The notes: generated by a model not told the origin, from the letters alone. A stretch of 33,204 nucleotides of DNA from Lachnospiraceae bacterium UBA7093 (GCA_002492465.1 DKYT01000061.1:1096-34299), one strand, 5' to 3'. Counted from the first letter of the stretch, positions 1-8,276 are shown. A program made the numbers and translations.

Positions 1-51
1 TGGTACTGACAGGGGAAACCCGAGAGATGCAGGAGAATGCTACGCCTGCCA
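1..51 (+). rRNA. 5S ribosomal RNA, 3' end only (partial)
   Basis: The first bases resemble the 3' half of a bacterial 5S rRNA: TGGTACTG, a GGG-GAAA-CCC tetraloop hairpin, an AGGAGAA stretch in the loop E position, and a GCCTGCC end that could close helix I with a 5' strand lying outside the window. Helix I cannot be tested because its other strand is missing. A window edge inside an rRNA operon would fit a draft-assembly contig break. The call comes from pattern resemblance, not an alignment, and the spacing of the loop E part is somewhat longer than usual. Confidence 0.5.
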
Positions 52-113
52 ATTAATTATTTGGTTTAGCTAATATAGTAGAGGAATTATTGAAGTAGAG
101 ATTGTGCTGCTAC

Positions 114-165
114 GCACCCTATGGGTCAAAAGAAATGTGGGAAGGTTAGACAGGGCGCTTTTTTT
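114..165 (+). terminator. Possible weak terminator after the 5S gene
   Basis: GCACCCT (114-120) can pair with AGGGCGC (152-158), with one A-C mismatch, just before seven Ts (159-165). The loop is long (31 nt), so this is weaker than the hairpin at 198-227. It could end the rRNA transcript. Confidence 0.35.
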
Positions 166-197
166 ATATCTGACGGGGCAGTCAATACGGGAAGATC

Positions 198-227
198 AAA
201 AACATCGTAGAAATGCGGTGTTTTTTT
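198..227 (+). terminator. Rho-independent terminator
   Basis: AAAAACATCG (198-207) pairs with CGGTGTTTTT (216-225) through ten pairs, one of them G-U, across an 8-nt loop, and the 3' side runs into a T-tract. It probably ends the transcript entering from the rRNA side and insulates the promoter at 262-316. The A-rich 5' side could also make it work on the opposite strand. Confidence 0.65.
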
Positions 228-261
228 GTATGCATAAAGAAGTTCATATGGAAATTTGAAA

Positions 262-316
262 TGATGCAACTATGATGCAGAAATGATGAAGTTTTGATGC
301 AGCACCCTGATATTAT
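262..316 (+). promoter_or_regulatory. Activator-type promoter with four 11-bp-spaced repeats
   Basis: TGATGCA occurs at 262, 273 and 295, and the variant TGATGAA at 284, so four 7-bp units repeat exactly every 11 bp with 4-bp spacers. A -10-like TATTAT lies at 311-316, nine bases after the last unit, and no good -35 hexamer is present. This is the geometry of promoters activated by PhoB/OmpR-family response regulators, where the last direct repeat takes the place of the -35. The downstream gene is the LysM protein at 377. The regulator is not identified in the window. Confidence 0.5.
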
Positions 317-376
317 GAAAGCATAGAAAATATAGTGCATGAAATAAGATGTTATATTCCAGGGAGGAAGAGATTT

Positions 377-2194
377 ATGAAAGGCAAAAAGGAACCTGTG
401 CAGGCTTTGGGAAAAGCCTTCCGGTGCAGTACGGCGGCTGTTATGGTAATCGTTCTGTTATCACAATCATTGACAGTGGCAGGGATGGAAAAAAATAATC
501 TGGCAGAGGAAACAGAAAATGTGAAATTTGAGAATCAGATGCAAAGGTATCCCCTGTTAAGGAATTGTCCGGAAGAAAACCGAGAGAATTATATCACGCT
601 GTATGCTCCGGAGGGGATATCCTATGAGGTGAAACCGGGAGATACATTGTGGGGGATCGCCAGAAAATTTTATGGAAGGGGAAGCGCTTTCCCCGGAATT
701 GAAGGGGTAAATCCGGATATGGTGGGAGAAAATGCGCTTATCTTTCCCGAAACCGAATTGGTGATTCCAGAGGTTTATTATGTGGAAAAGCAGACAGACA
801 GCCGGGGCGGTTTCTCGGCTCCGGCATGTTCTTATGACATACCGTCAGAATTTGTATTTGCTTATTTGAAATGGGAGACTTGTCTGGAATCTGTTTATGA
901 TCCTGATGAACCGGATAATGAGGTTATGATTCACATTACTGAAAACAGGATGTTTCCCGATGGCGTAGGGGACAGGTTTGAGGATATGAAGAAAGCCATC
1001 AGGGAAAGCGCCGGAAAGACAAAAGGAGTCAGCTTTTCCATGCCTGAATTTGAAAGATATATCAGGGAGGATGGCAGGGAACTCATTTTTTATCATTTCA
1101 TCTGTGACAATGGTATGGAAAAAATCCAATATGCGGTGGCTTATGTATTGGGAAAGAAATACCTGGCGGAATTTATTGGATATTGCCCTCTGCATGTTGG
1201 AGGAGATGGGATTTCTTCCAATTATGCCATAAAGGAGATTACCCGTTATATGGCGGCTTCCTTTCAGGAGACCGGAGAAGAGAAAAACTGGGCAAGTATG
1301 AAATACCGCCCTTATCTGGGGAGTGAGAACTGGGCTTATGACGATTTACACAATCCTTTTGCCCTGGCTTCAGAATGCTACGCATTTATTGAGGATCCCG
1401 CCTATGATGGGGAGGACCATGAGATTACGATTTCCTCCAGAAAATGGGAAAACCTGCTTAGATCGATGAGCGCGCATCATTTTGACATGACGCAGGAGGA
1501 ATGGGATGAATATGCAGGCAGATCCATTCGAGCCAGTGATCTGGCATGGATTACGGAAGTGGAGCTTTGCGAAAGTCCCATTCCGGGAAGAGATACGGTT
1601 TTCATTACCGGATTATCGCCCAGGGAGCCTGATTGCGCGAAATATGAACTGACCACCTTAAAGGACATTGCGCTGCTGCCTAATTTGGAAAAGCTTACGC
1701 TGGAAATCGGAAGTGCGGAAGATTATGAAGTTTTGGGAGAGTGCAGTAATCTGAAAGAACTTTCCATTGAATCCGCTAAAAGGATTGAGGAGGTAAGCTG
1801 GTTATGCGAACTGCCCCAATTGGAATCTCTTTCCCTGCGCGTCAGTACGTTTCCTCATTTGAATGACATAGGGTATGTGAAAGAAGGGGGTTCAACCTTT
1901 GAAGGAAAAACCGGGCAGGAGGATACAGAAGATATGGGGGAGAATGATTCCTGCAAAACATTGGAGGAAGTGCTGAAAACATGCAAAAATCTAAAATACC
2001 TGGAATTGGAAAATCCCGATATAATGGACTTTGGATTTCTTGATCAGCTCCCGGATTTGTATGCATTTTGCCTGTATGGAAATGATGATGAAAGCAGCCA
2101 GGCGGAGGAAAGGCAGTCTCTTTTTCAGGAAGATGATTATCCACAGATTAAGTGCCTGGTAGTGGATGAAAAATGGCTGCGGAATCCGGAATAA
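377..2194 (+). CDS. Secreted LysM-domain protein with leucine-rich C-terminus
   Basis: This 605-residue protein begins with a basic stretch and a hydrophobic segment (about residues 18-37) that fits a signal peptide or N-terminal anchor. A LysM domain follows at about 82-131 (YEVKPGDTLWGIARKFYG, then a VNPD-type loop), which should bind peptidoglycan or chitin-like glycan. The long middle part is not recognised. About residues 430-590 contain leucine-rich-repeat-like units (LPNLEKLTLEI, CSNLKELSIES, LPQLESLSLRV, CKNLKYLELEN). ATG 377 is chosen over the in-frame ATG 335 because GGGAGG lies nine bases upstream of it; the earlier ATG has no ribosome site. It is monocistronic, with a repeat-array promoter upstream and the inverted-repeat element downstream. 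It is probably exported and cell-wall associated. The LysM call is firm; the role is unknown. Confidence 0.8.
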   Translation: MKGKKEPVQALGKAFRCSTAAVMVIVLLSQSLTVAGMEKNNLAEETENVKFENQMQRYPLLRNCPEENRENYITLYAPEGISYEVKPGDTLWGIARKFYGRGSAFPGIEGVNPDMVGENALIFPETELVIPEVYYVEKQTDSRGGFSAPACSYDIPSEFVFAYLKWETCLESVYDPDEPDNEVMIHITENRMFPDGVGDRFEDMKKAIRESAGKTKGVSFSMPEFERYIREDGRELIFYHFICDNGMEKIQYAVAYVLGKKYLAEFIGYCPLHVGGDGISSNYAIKEITRYMAASFQETGEEKNWASMKYRPYLGSENWAYDDLHNPFALASECYAFIEDPAYDGEDHEITISSRKWENLLRSMSAHHFDMTQEEWDEYAGRSIRASDLAWITEVELCESPIPGRDTVFITGLSPREPDCAKYELTTLKDIALLPNLEKLTLEIGSAEDYEVLGECSNLKELSIESAKRIEEVSWLCELPQLESLSLRVSTFPHLNDIGYVKEGGSTFEGKTGQEDTEDMGENDSCKTLEEVLKTCKNLKYLELENPDIMDFGFLDQLPDLYAFCLYGNDDESSQAEERQSLFQEDDYPQIKCLVVDEKWLRNPE

Positions 2195-2206
2195 AAAGCA
2201 GTAAAG

Positions 2207-2598
2207 GTGTTACTTTTCACACCCACTCCAGGGCACACCCATGTCAGAGTAGGCATTCAGGCACGATATGACCCCAGGCAGAAGGCGGAACACCCATTGG
2301 CACATATAGTTGCAGAACTGGTTTGAAATTGGATTTCACTAACGGAATGGGGCAGACCCCCTAAAACTGCGCGGGTTGGAGTACAGCGGCATCCATGCCG
2401 CGCACTCCTGATTCTGCCATCCGTGGCAGAATCTCCCTGAACATACGTTGCCATTCCGTAAGTGAAATGACCAATTTCTCACGAAAGTCCTGCAACTATA
2501 TGTGCCAATGGGCATTCCGCCTTCTGCCTGGGGTCATATCGTGCCTGAATGCCTGCCCTGACATGGGTGTGCCCTGGAGTGGGTGTGCAGAGTAACGC
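2207..2598. mobile_element. MITE-like element with ~145-bp inverted arms
   Basis: The left arm (2207-2350) and right arm (2451-2598) are inverted copies. The outer ~105 bp differ at only about seven positions, and the inner part diverges with small indels around 2312-2340. Ends read GTGTTACT and AGTAACGC. The 100-base loop holds two hairpins: GCGGCAT/ATGCCGC (2386-2401), framed by GGAGT/ACTCC, and ATTCTGCCA/TGGCAGAAT (2411-2432). No convincing protein is encoded; the open frames here are mirror images of the arms. No clear target-site duplication is visible. A non-autonomous transposon is the likeliest reading; a highly structured RNA is the alternative. Confidence 0.6.
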
Positions 2599-2634
2599 AA
2601 TGGTTAAACCACCAGGTATTTTTCTAAATTTTTC

Positions 2635-2663
2635 GTGACATGCCCCATGCCGAAGTATATAAT
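2635..2663 (+). promoter_or_regulatory. Sigma-A promoter for the GNAT/ABC-F operon
   Basis: GTGACA (2635-2640, 5/6 to consensus), a 17-bp spacer and a perfect TATAAT (2658-2663). The start would be near 2670, giving a leader of about 48 nt before the GTG at 2718. It lies just outside the right end of the inverted-repeat element. Confidence 0.7.
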
Positions 2664-2717
2664 GGTCATGCGAGGTGGCAACAGATCGCAGTAAACTGCT
2701 CTGACATGGAGGTTAGT

Positions 2718-3209
2718 GTGAAGATATTGGTTAGACCGTATAAAGCGGACGATTTAAAGGAAATGATAGAAATTTGGAATCAGGTGGTGGAGGAGGGAAT
2801 TGCCTTTCCTCAGGAGGAGCCTCTGACAATGGAGACTGGCGCGGAATTTTTCGCCGGGCAGACCTATTGCGGGGTTGCTGCGGATGCGCAAACCGGAAAG
2901 ATTTACGGTCTGTATATTCTGCACCCTAATAACGTGGGAAGGTGCGGGCATATCTGCAATGCAAGCTATGCGGTCAGCGCAGAGGTCAGGGGGCTTCATA
3001 TCGGAGAAAAGCTGGTGGCAGACTGTCTGCTTCAGGGAAAAGAGCAGGGATTTGGAGTGCTTCAGTTTAATGCGGTGGTGGCATCCAATCTCCATGCAAG
3101 GCATTTATATGAGAGAATGGGCTTTGTGCAGTTGGGGACGATTCCCAGGGGATTTAGGATGAAGGACGGGCATTTTGAGGACATATGCCCATATTATCAT
3201 GAGCTGTAG
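2718..3209 (+). CDS. GNAT-family N-acetyltransferase
   Basis: This 163-residue protein fits a single-domain GCN5-related N-acetyltransferase, an enzyme moving an acetyl group from acetyl-CoA to an amine. The N-terminus (VRPYKADDLKEMIEIWNQ) has the usual beta1-alpha1 start. The acetyl-CoA loop is in VSAEVRGLHIGEKLVADCL, and the C-terminal strand-helix VASNLHARHLYERMGF is the classic GNAT motif B. The start is taken as GTG 2718 because GGAGG lies five bases before it and the -35/-10 elements at 2635-2663 overlap longer frames; ATG 2706 is the near alternative. The gene ends 13 bases before the ABC-F start, so the two are probably co-transcribed. The substrate cannot be told from sequence. Confidence 0.85.
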   Translation: MKILVRPYKADDLKEMIEIWNQVVEEGIAFPQEEPLTMETGAEFFAGQTYCGVAADAQTGKIYGLYILHPNNVGRCGHICNASYAVSAEVRGLHIGEKLVADCLLQGKEQGFGVLQFNAVVASNLHARHLYERMGFVQLGTIPRGFRMKDGHFEDICPYYHEL

Positions 3210-3222
3210 GGCAGGAGGCAGC

Positions 3223-5064
3223 ATGAATATCTTATCAATGGATCATATTACCAAGTCTTATGGAGACCGGCTCTTGTTTGATGATACCTCCTTTTATCTT
3301 CAGGAAGGGGAGAAGGTAGGGGTGATCGGCATCAACGGAACCGGGAAATCTACGCTTCTTAAAATGATGGCGGGGCAGGAGGAACCGGATCTGGGGACGG
3401 TTACCTTTGCAGGGCATGTGGTGTGCAGTTACCTTCCCCAGCATCCGGTGTTTGAGGAGCAGGATACGGTGCTGGAGGCGGTACTGAGAAGGTGCAGGGA
3501 AAGCGCTGCCGCCACGGCGCATATGGAGGGAAAGGAAGTGCAGGCAAAAGCGATGCTCACCAGGCTGGGGGCAGGAGATTTAGATGCTCCATGCAAAACC
3601 TTGTCCGGCGGGCAGCGAAAGCGCCTTGCCCTGGTGGCGGCGCTCCTTGCACCTTCGGATATACTGATTTTGGATGAGCCTACCAATCATCTGGATAATG
3701 AAATGGCGGCATATCTGGAGGAACAACTGAAAAGCTATGCCGGAGCTGTGGTTATGGTTACCCATGACCGCTATTTTTTAGACAGCGTGTCAAATCGTAT
3801 TATTGAAATCGATCAGGGAAAGATTTATTCTTATCAGGCTGGATATGCAGGTTTCCTGGAACTGAAGGCGGAGCGGGAAGAAGCGGCGCTGGCAGGAGAG
3901 AGAAAAAGGCAGTCTATTTTGCGGAAGGAACTGGAATGGGTAAAGCGGGGAGCAAGGGCGCGCAGCACAAAGCAGAAAGCGCGGCTGGAGCGCTTTGAAG
4001 CTTTATCTGGTCAGTCGGCGCCCAGGCAGGAGGCTAAGGTGGAGATCGGCTCTGTATCTTCCCGGCTGGGAAAGACTACGATAGAGCTGGAACATATCAG
4101 CAAGGGTTATGGCGGCAAAAAGCTGATAGATGATTTCTCTTATATCTTTTTAAAAAATGACCGGGTAGGCTTTATCGGACCGAATGGCTGTGGCAAAACC
4201 ACTCTTATGAAGCTGATCCACAAGACGGCGGCGCCGGACGAAGGGAATATTGTGATCGGGCAGACCGTTAAGATCGGATATTATGCCCAGGAGATCGGAG
4301 AAGGGGAGATGCCTTCCGGTCAAAGGGTGATTGATTATATCAGGGATGTGGCTGAATATGTGCAGACGCCGGAGGGAAGCGTTACGGCTTCCCAGATGCT
4401 GGAGCGTTTTCTATTTGAGGGAAAGGATCAGTATGGGCTTTTGGGAAAGCTTTCCGGCGGGGAAAAGCGCAGATTAAATCTGTTAAAGGTGCTGATGGGA
4501 GCGCCCAATGTGCTGATTTTGGACGAACCTACCAACGATCTGGATATTGCCACATTGACAGTGCTGGAGGATTATCTGGACAGCTTTCAGGGAATTGTGA
4601 TTACCGTTTCCCATGACCGCTATTTTTTGGACCGTACGGTGAAAAGGATTTTTGCCTTTGAGGAAGGCGGAAGGCTGGTTCAGTATGAGGGCGCTTATAC
4701 GGACTACGAAACGCGCAGGCTTTGGGAAAACCAGGAAGAGGAAGCGGGGCGGAGAGAGGGTGGAAACCGGAAAGAGGCTTCTGCCGGCGGTACAAAAAAG
4801 AACAACTGGAAGCAGCCCTCCACAAAGCTGAAATTTACCTTTAAAGAGCAGAAGGACTATGAGGTCATCGAGGATGAGATAGCCGCTCTGGAAGAAAAGC
4901 AGGAGGAACTGGAAGGACAGATTTTGGCGGCGGCAAGGGATTTTGTAAGGTTGAATGAACTGACAAAAGAAAAGGAGCTTTTACAGAATCAGCTTGAGGA
5001 AAAGATGGACAGATGGATGTATCTGGAAGAGCTGAAAGGGCGGATAGACGCGCAGCAAGAATAA
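3223..5064 (+). CDS. ABC-F family ATPase (Uup/YfmR-like)
   Basis: This ~613-residue soluble protein has two ABC ATPase domains and no membrane segments. Domain 1 has Walker A GINGTGKST (~36-44), signature LSGGQRKRL and Walker B ILILDEPTNHLD. Domain 2 has GPNGCGKTT, LSGGEKRRL and VLILDEPTNDLD. An arginine-rich linker with ARSTKQKARLERFE joins them, and a charged C-terminal coiled coil (~545-613) resembles the tail of Uup/YfmR proteins. ABC-F proteins bind the ribosomal E site and relieve stalled or incorrectly initiating ribosomes; some members give antibiotic resistance. The Uup-like tail favours a housekeeping role, but resistance cannot be excluded. The start has AGGAGG four bases upstream. 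Confidence 0.9.
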   Translation: MNILSMDHITKSYGDRLLFDDTSFYLQEGEKVGVIGINGTGKSTLLKMMAGQEEPDLGTVTFAGHVVCSYLPQHPVFEEQDTVLEAVLRRCRESAAATAHMEGKEVQAKAMLTRLGAGDLDAPCKTLSGGQRKRLALVAALLAPSDILILDEPTNHLDNEMAAYLEEQLKSYAGAVVMVTHDRYFLDSVSNRIIEIDQGKIYSYQAGYAGFLELKAEREEAALAGERKRQSILRKELEWVKRGARARSTKQKARLERFEALSGQSAPRQEAKVEIGSVSSRLGKTTIELEHISKGYGGKKLIDDFSYIFLKNDRVGFIGPNGCGKTTLMKLIHKTAAPDEGNIVIGQTVKIGYYAQEIGEGEMPSGQRVIDYIRDVAEYVQTPEGSVTASQMLERFLFEGKDQYGLLGKLSGGEKRRLNLLKVLMGAPNVLILDEPTNDLDIATLTVLEDYLDSFQGIVITVSHDRYFLDRTVKRIFAFEEGGRLVQYEGAYTDYETRRLWENQEEEAGRREGGNRKEASAGGTKKNNWKQPSTKLKFTFKEQKDYEVIEDEIAALEEKQEELEGQILAAARDFVRLNELTKEKELLQNQLEEKMDRWMYLEELKGRIDAQQE

Positions 5065-5089
5065 ACGGCGGAAGGGAAAGCGTTAAGAA

Positions 5090-5806
5090 ATGAAGCAATT
5101 GCAGATTTTGATCTATTATTTTTTAAATTGGCTCAGTTTGGATCATATTTTTGAGCTTTTGTCTTTTATTGGTCTGGGCTGTTTTCTGATCAGACGATTT
5201 GTACTGCACAAGTCTCCTGTGCCTAAGAGCGCCTTTAAAACGGTGCCCAGAGAACTTTTACAGGATTGTGTCGCCCTTCTGGAAAAAAGGGAAAAGAAAA
5301 GCTATGAACCTTACGAGGCGCCAAAGGAGCTGCTTTCCGCGCTGCAGGAGGACATCAGGAATGAGGAATGCCTGAAAACACTTTTATGCAGTATTTGCGC
5401 TCATTTAGGCATTGACGGAAGCTTTATTAAGCTGGTGGTGGAGGATGTGGTAATGTCGGACCGTGCCGGGGAGATTTCCACAGATCTTGCTTTTACCACC
5501 ATCAGACTGGAATTGAAGTCACATTATACACTGGACGCGGTGGTGGCTGTGCTTGCCCATGAGGCGATACATCTCCATTTGTACTATGAGGGCATCAGCC
5601 TTCGGGATACCTGGGAAAATGAGATCCTGACGGATACGGCGGCAGTATACTGCGGATTTGGCGAATATATTTACAGAGGATACGCAGTTATGGGAGGAGA
5701 ATTTGCCCTTTCCTATCAAAAGGTGGGATATATCAGCCAGGATGACGTCAGATATATTGAAGAACTGATGAAGGAAGCCGCCGGCAAAAGAGAGAAAGCG
5801 GAGTGA
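5090..5806 (+). CDS. Membrane-anchored putative zinc metallopeptidase (HExxH), unknown family
   Basis: I do not recognise this 238-residue protein as a named family. The first 40 residues are hydrophobic (FLNWLSLDHI, LLSFIGLGCFLI) and should anchor it in the membrane. The C-terminal half contains LAHEAIHLHL, an HExxH motif at H157-E158-H161, followed about 20 residues later by ENEILTDTAAVYCGFG. A downstream acidic pair (E178, D182) in that setting is typical of the third zinc ligand in small gluzincin-like peptidases. A membrane-bound protease is therefore a reasonable inference, but no substrate is suggested. It starts 25 bp after the ABC-F gene and ends five bases before the LacI-type gene, so it sits inside an operon. 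Confidence 0.6.
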   Translation: MKQLQILIYYFLNWLSLDHIFELLSFIGLGCFLIRRFVLHKSPVPKSAFKTVPRELLQDCVALLEKREKKSYEPYEAPKELLSALQEDIRNEECLKTLLCSICAHLGIDGSFIKLVVEDVVMSDRAGEISTDLAFTTIRLELKSHYTLDAVVAVLAHEAIHLHLYYEGISLRDTWENEILTDTAAVYCGFGEYIYRGYAVMGGEFALSYQKVGYISQDDVRYIEELMKEAAGKREKAE

Positions 5807-5811
5807 GCTAA

Positions 5812-6837
5812 ATGGAAAACGGGAGAGTCAGAATCGTTGACATAGCGGAAGAGCTGGGCGTGAGTACGGCAACGGTGTCCAATGTGATTCACGGAAAAAC
5901 CAAAAAAATTTCAGATGAAACGGTGCAAAGGGTGCAGGCGCTTCTTGAGAAGAGGCAGTATATTCCAAGCATGGCGGGAATTCTGCTGGCGCAAAACAAT
6001 TCCAGGATTATTGGCGTGGTGGTAAACGATCATGAAAAATATGAAGCGCACACCCTGGAGGATGCGTTTATTTCCTCTTCTCTGAACCATTTATCCGCCC
6101 AAATTGAGAAAGCCGGATATTTTATGATGGTAAAGGTAACGAGGGAGTGGAATGAAATCATTCAGTTTGCCTCCATGTGGAATATGGAGGGACTGGTGGT
6201 AATCGGGTTTTGCGAGAGTGATTACAAGAAGCTCCGGAACGCTATGCGCATTCCTTTTGTGGTGTACGATGGGTATTTTGAAGACCCGGGGCGAATCTGC
6301 AATCTTGCCATAGACAACTATGACGGCGGTTTTCAGGTTGGCAGCTGCTTCAGAAGACTGGGGCATCAAATGACATTGTGCATATCGGATAATGCTACCT
6401 GTATGGATCTGGAACGCTACCAGGGCTTTCATGATGCCATGAAAGGTGCAGGGAGGCAGGAGGCGCAGCAGGATCTGCTGTTGGTTCCCATGCTCCAAAA
6501 GGAGCGGAGAATATTTTATCAGGAACATTTGGAGATGCTTAGGGGCTATACGGCAATTTTTGCGGTGTCGGACTATTATGCCCTTGACCTGATCCGGTTC
6601 TTTCAGGAAGAGGGGATTCGGGTGCCGGAAGAGATTTCAGTGGCAGGTTTTGACGACACTCCTTTGTGTGAAAAAATGTATCCCAGGCTTACTTCCGTAA
6701 AACAGAACGGACAAAAAAGAGCGGAACTGGCAATTCACATTCTGGAAAAACTGAAAAAAGGAAAAGGAGAGGGTGAAACCATTGTATTGCCGGTAACGCT
6801 GGTAGAACGTCAAAGTACTGGCATGTTGCACAAATAG
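5812..6837 (+). CDS. LacI-family transcriptional regulator
   Basis: This 341-residue protein has the full LacI/GalR layout. The N-terminal helix-turn-helix is VRIVDIAEELGVSTATVSNVIHGK (quoted in two parts: VDIAEELGVS, TATVSNVIHGK), followed by a hinge helix region near YIPSMAGILLA. The periplasmic-binding-protein-like core follows, with SVAGFDDTPL and RLTSVKQNG as the usual conserved C-terminal blocks. Such proteins bind a small sugar or nucleoside and then change affinity for a palindromic operator. The start has CGGAG eight bases upstream and nearly touches the preceding stop. The next gene is a MATE pump with a palindrome in its promoter, so this may be the local target. The ligand is unknown. 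Confidence 0.9.
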   Translation: MENGRVRIVDIAEELGVSTATVSNVIHGKTKKISDETVQRVQALLEKRQYIPSMAGILLAQNNSRIIGVVVNDHEKYEAHTLEDAFISSSLNHLSAQIEKAGYFMMVKVTREWNEIIQFASMWNMEGLVVIGFCESDYKKLRNAMRIPFVVYDGYFEDPGRICNLAIDNYDGGFQVGSCFRRLGHQMTLCISDNATCMDLERYQGFHDAMKGAGRQEAQQDLLLVPMLQKERRIFYQEHLEMLRGYTAIFAVSDYYALDLIRFFQEEGIRVPEEISVAGFDDTPLCEKMYPRLTSVKQNGQKRAELAIHILEKLKKGKGEGETIVLPVTLVERQSTGMLHK

Positions 6838-6865
6838 GAGCCTTCATTTTTGTGATGGGTTACGC

Positions 6866-6904
6866 GTTTAACCTATTGTAAACAGCGCTTATGTGAAATA
6901 AAAT
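6866..6904 (+). promoter_or_regulatory. Possible promoter with overlapping operator before the MATE gene
   Basis: GTTTA (6866-6870) and TAAAC (6879-6883) form an inverted repeat with an 8-bp centre. It overlaps a possible -35 TTGTAA (6876-6881), which is followed after 17 bp by TAAAAT (6899-6904). The arrangement would suit repression by the adjacent LacI-type protein. The arms are short and the inferred leader is only about 15 nt, so this is tentative. Confidence 0.3.
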
Positions 6905-6926
6905 GAGTGCTGGAGGTGAAGACAAA

Positions 6927-8276
6927 ATGGAAAAGGAACAGTCTTTTTATAAATTAGTGTTAAAAATTGCGCTTCCGGTGACATTGCAGTCTTTGCTGCA
7001 GTCTTCCTTCAGCGTGGTTGACCAGGTTATGACAGGGCAGCTTGGCAGCGGCAGCATTGCGGGAATCGGGCTGGGGGGAAAGTTTTCTTCCGTTTATTCT
7101 GTACTGGTGTCCGCTATCGCAGCAGTGGCAGGTATTATGATTGCCCAGTATATGGGGCAGAAGGATCAGAAGGAAGTGAGCAGAAGTTTTTTTGTGAATA
7201 TGCTTCTGGCGGTGATTTTGGCGGTGGCTTTCACAGGTGTGTGTATGGCTTTTCCGGGACAAATTATGGGAATCTATACCAGAGACGAGGCGACAAGAAA
7301 GATTGCCGCAGGTTATCTCAGGATCATTGCATGGTCCTATCTGCCCATGGCGGTTACTTCTCTTCTGGCTACGCTGCTCAGGTGCATGGAAGCGGCTTTT
7401 CTGCCTCTTTATGCAAGTATTTTTGGGGCGGTTGTGAATACAGGACTGAATTATGTGCTGATTTTTGGAAAGCTGGGGTTCCCCAGGCTGGGAGTAACGG
7501 GCGCGGCGCTTGCCACTGTGATTTCGCAGCTTGCAGGCTGTCTTTTAAGTGTGGCTCTATTTTTGATATATTATAAAAGGCAGGATTTGAGACTGAAAGT
7601 GGTCTTGAGGATGAATTCAAAGGGCAGGATACAGTATCTGGGGATTTTACTGCCGATCCTTGCCTGCGAATTTTTTTGGAGTCTTGGGGAGAATGTTTAT
7701 ACTGCAATTTACGGAAATATAGGAACCGGCGCCTGCGCGGCAATGACCCTCACGGTGCCGATTCAGGTATTGACCATAGGAGCTTTAAGCGGTCTGTCTC
7801 AGGCAGCGTCCATCTTGGTGGGCAAGTCCCTGGGAAGTAAAGACTACGAGAAGGCTTATGGGAATTCCAAAAAGCTCATGTGGTACGGGCTGGCAGGTTC
7901 CGCCCTTTTATCCTTCCTGCTGGTTGCGGCAAGAGGAGCTTACGTACAGATTTATCAGGTGGAGGATGGGGTGAAAGGGCTTGCCGGCAATATTTTGATT
8001 GCCTTTGCAGTTATAGCGCCTGTGAAAGTTCAGAATATGATTCTGGGGGGAGGAATTTTAAGAAGCGGCGGAAAGACCAACTACGTTATGATCATCGATT
8101 TTATAGGAACATGGCTTTTCGGCGTGCCTTTGGGACTTTTGGCGGCATTTGTGTGGAAAATGGAAATTCCCTGGGTGTATTTTATTCTGTCTCTGGAGGA
8201 GTGCGTAAGGCTGGGGATTTCTCTGGTGGTTTTTCGCAAAAGAAGCTGGATGAAGAAAATTGGTGGAATGGAGTAA
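6927..8276 (+). CDS. MATE-family efflux transporter
   Basis: This 449-residue polytopic membrane protein has about 12 hydrophobic helices in two similar halves, the pattern of NorM/DinF-type MATE exporters that use Na+ or H+ gradients to expel drugs or metabolites. Typical family stretches are LVLKIALPVTLQSLLQ, SVVDQVMTGQLG, AVVNTGLNYVLIFGKLG (quoted separately) and GVTGAALATVISQ. The second half repeats the layout with PIQVLTIGALSGLSQAASILVG. ATG 6927 has GGAGGTG eight bases upstream and is preferred to ATG 6903. The gene follows the LacI-type regulator by 89 bp. The substrate is not predictable. Confidence 0.9.
   Translation: MEKEQSFYKLVLKIALPVTLQSLLQSSFSVVDQVMTGQLGSGSIAGIGLGGKFSSVYSVLVSAIAAVAGIMIAQYMGQKDQKEVSRSFFVNMLLAVILAVAFTGVCMAFPGQIMGIYTRDEATRKIAAGYLRIIAWSYLPMAVTSLLATLLRCMEAAFLPLYASIFGAVVNTGLNYVLIFGKLGFPRLGVTGAALATVISQLAGCLLSVALFLIYYKRQDLRLKVVLRMNSKGRIQYLGILLPILACEFFWSLGENVYTAIYGNIGTGACAAMTLTVPIQVLTIGALSGLSQAASILVGKSLGSKDYEKAYGNSKKLMWYGLAGSALLSFLLVAARGAYVQIYQVEDGVKGLAGNILIAFAVIAPVKVQNMILGGGILRSGGKTNYVMIIDFIGTWLFGVPLGLLAAFVWKMEIPWVYFILSLEECVRLGISLVVFRKRSWMKKIGGME

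Noticed and set aside
2257..2595. Open frames on both strands inside the inverted-repeat element
   Set aside because: They run through the repeat arms on both strands and share mirror-image sequence. They have no ribosome site and match no known protein pattern.
2672..2683. GAGGTGGCAAC-like string that recalls a T-box
   Set aside because: It lacks the full AGGGTGGNACCGCG core, there is no Stem I or terminator after it, and the downstream gene is not amino-acid related.
2640..2717. Upstream extension of the GNAT gene to ATG 2640
   Set aside because: ATG 2640 overlaps the promoter (TATAAT at 2658-2663), and GGAGG sits before GTG 2718. Residues added upstream do not resemble the family.
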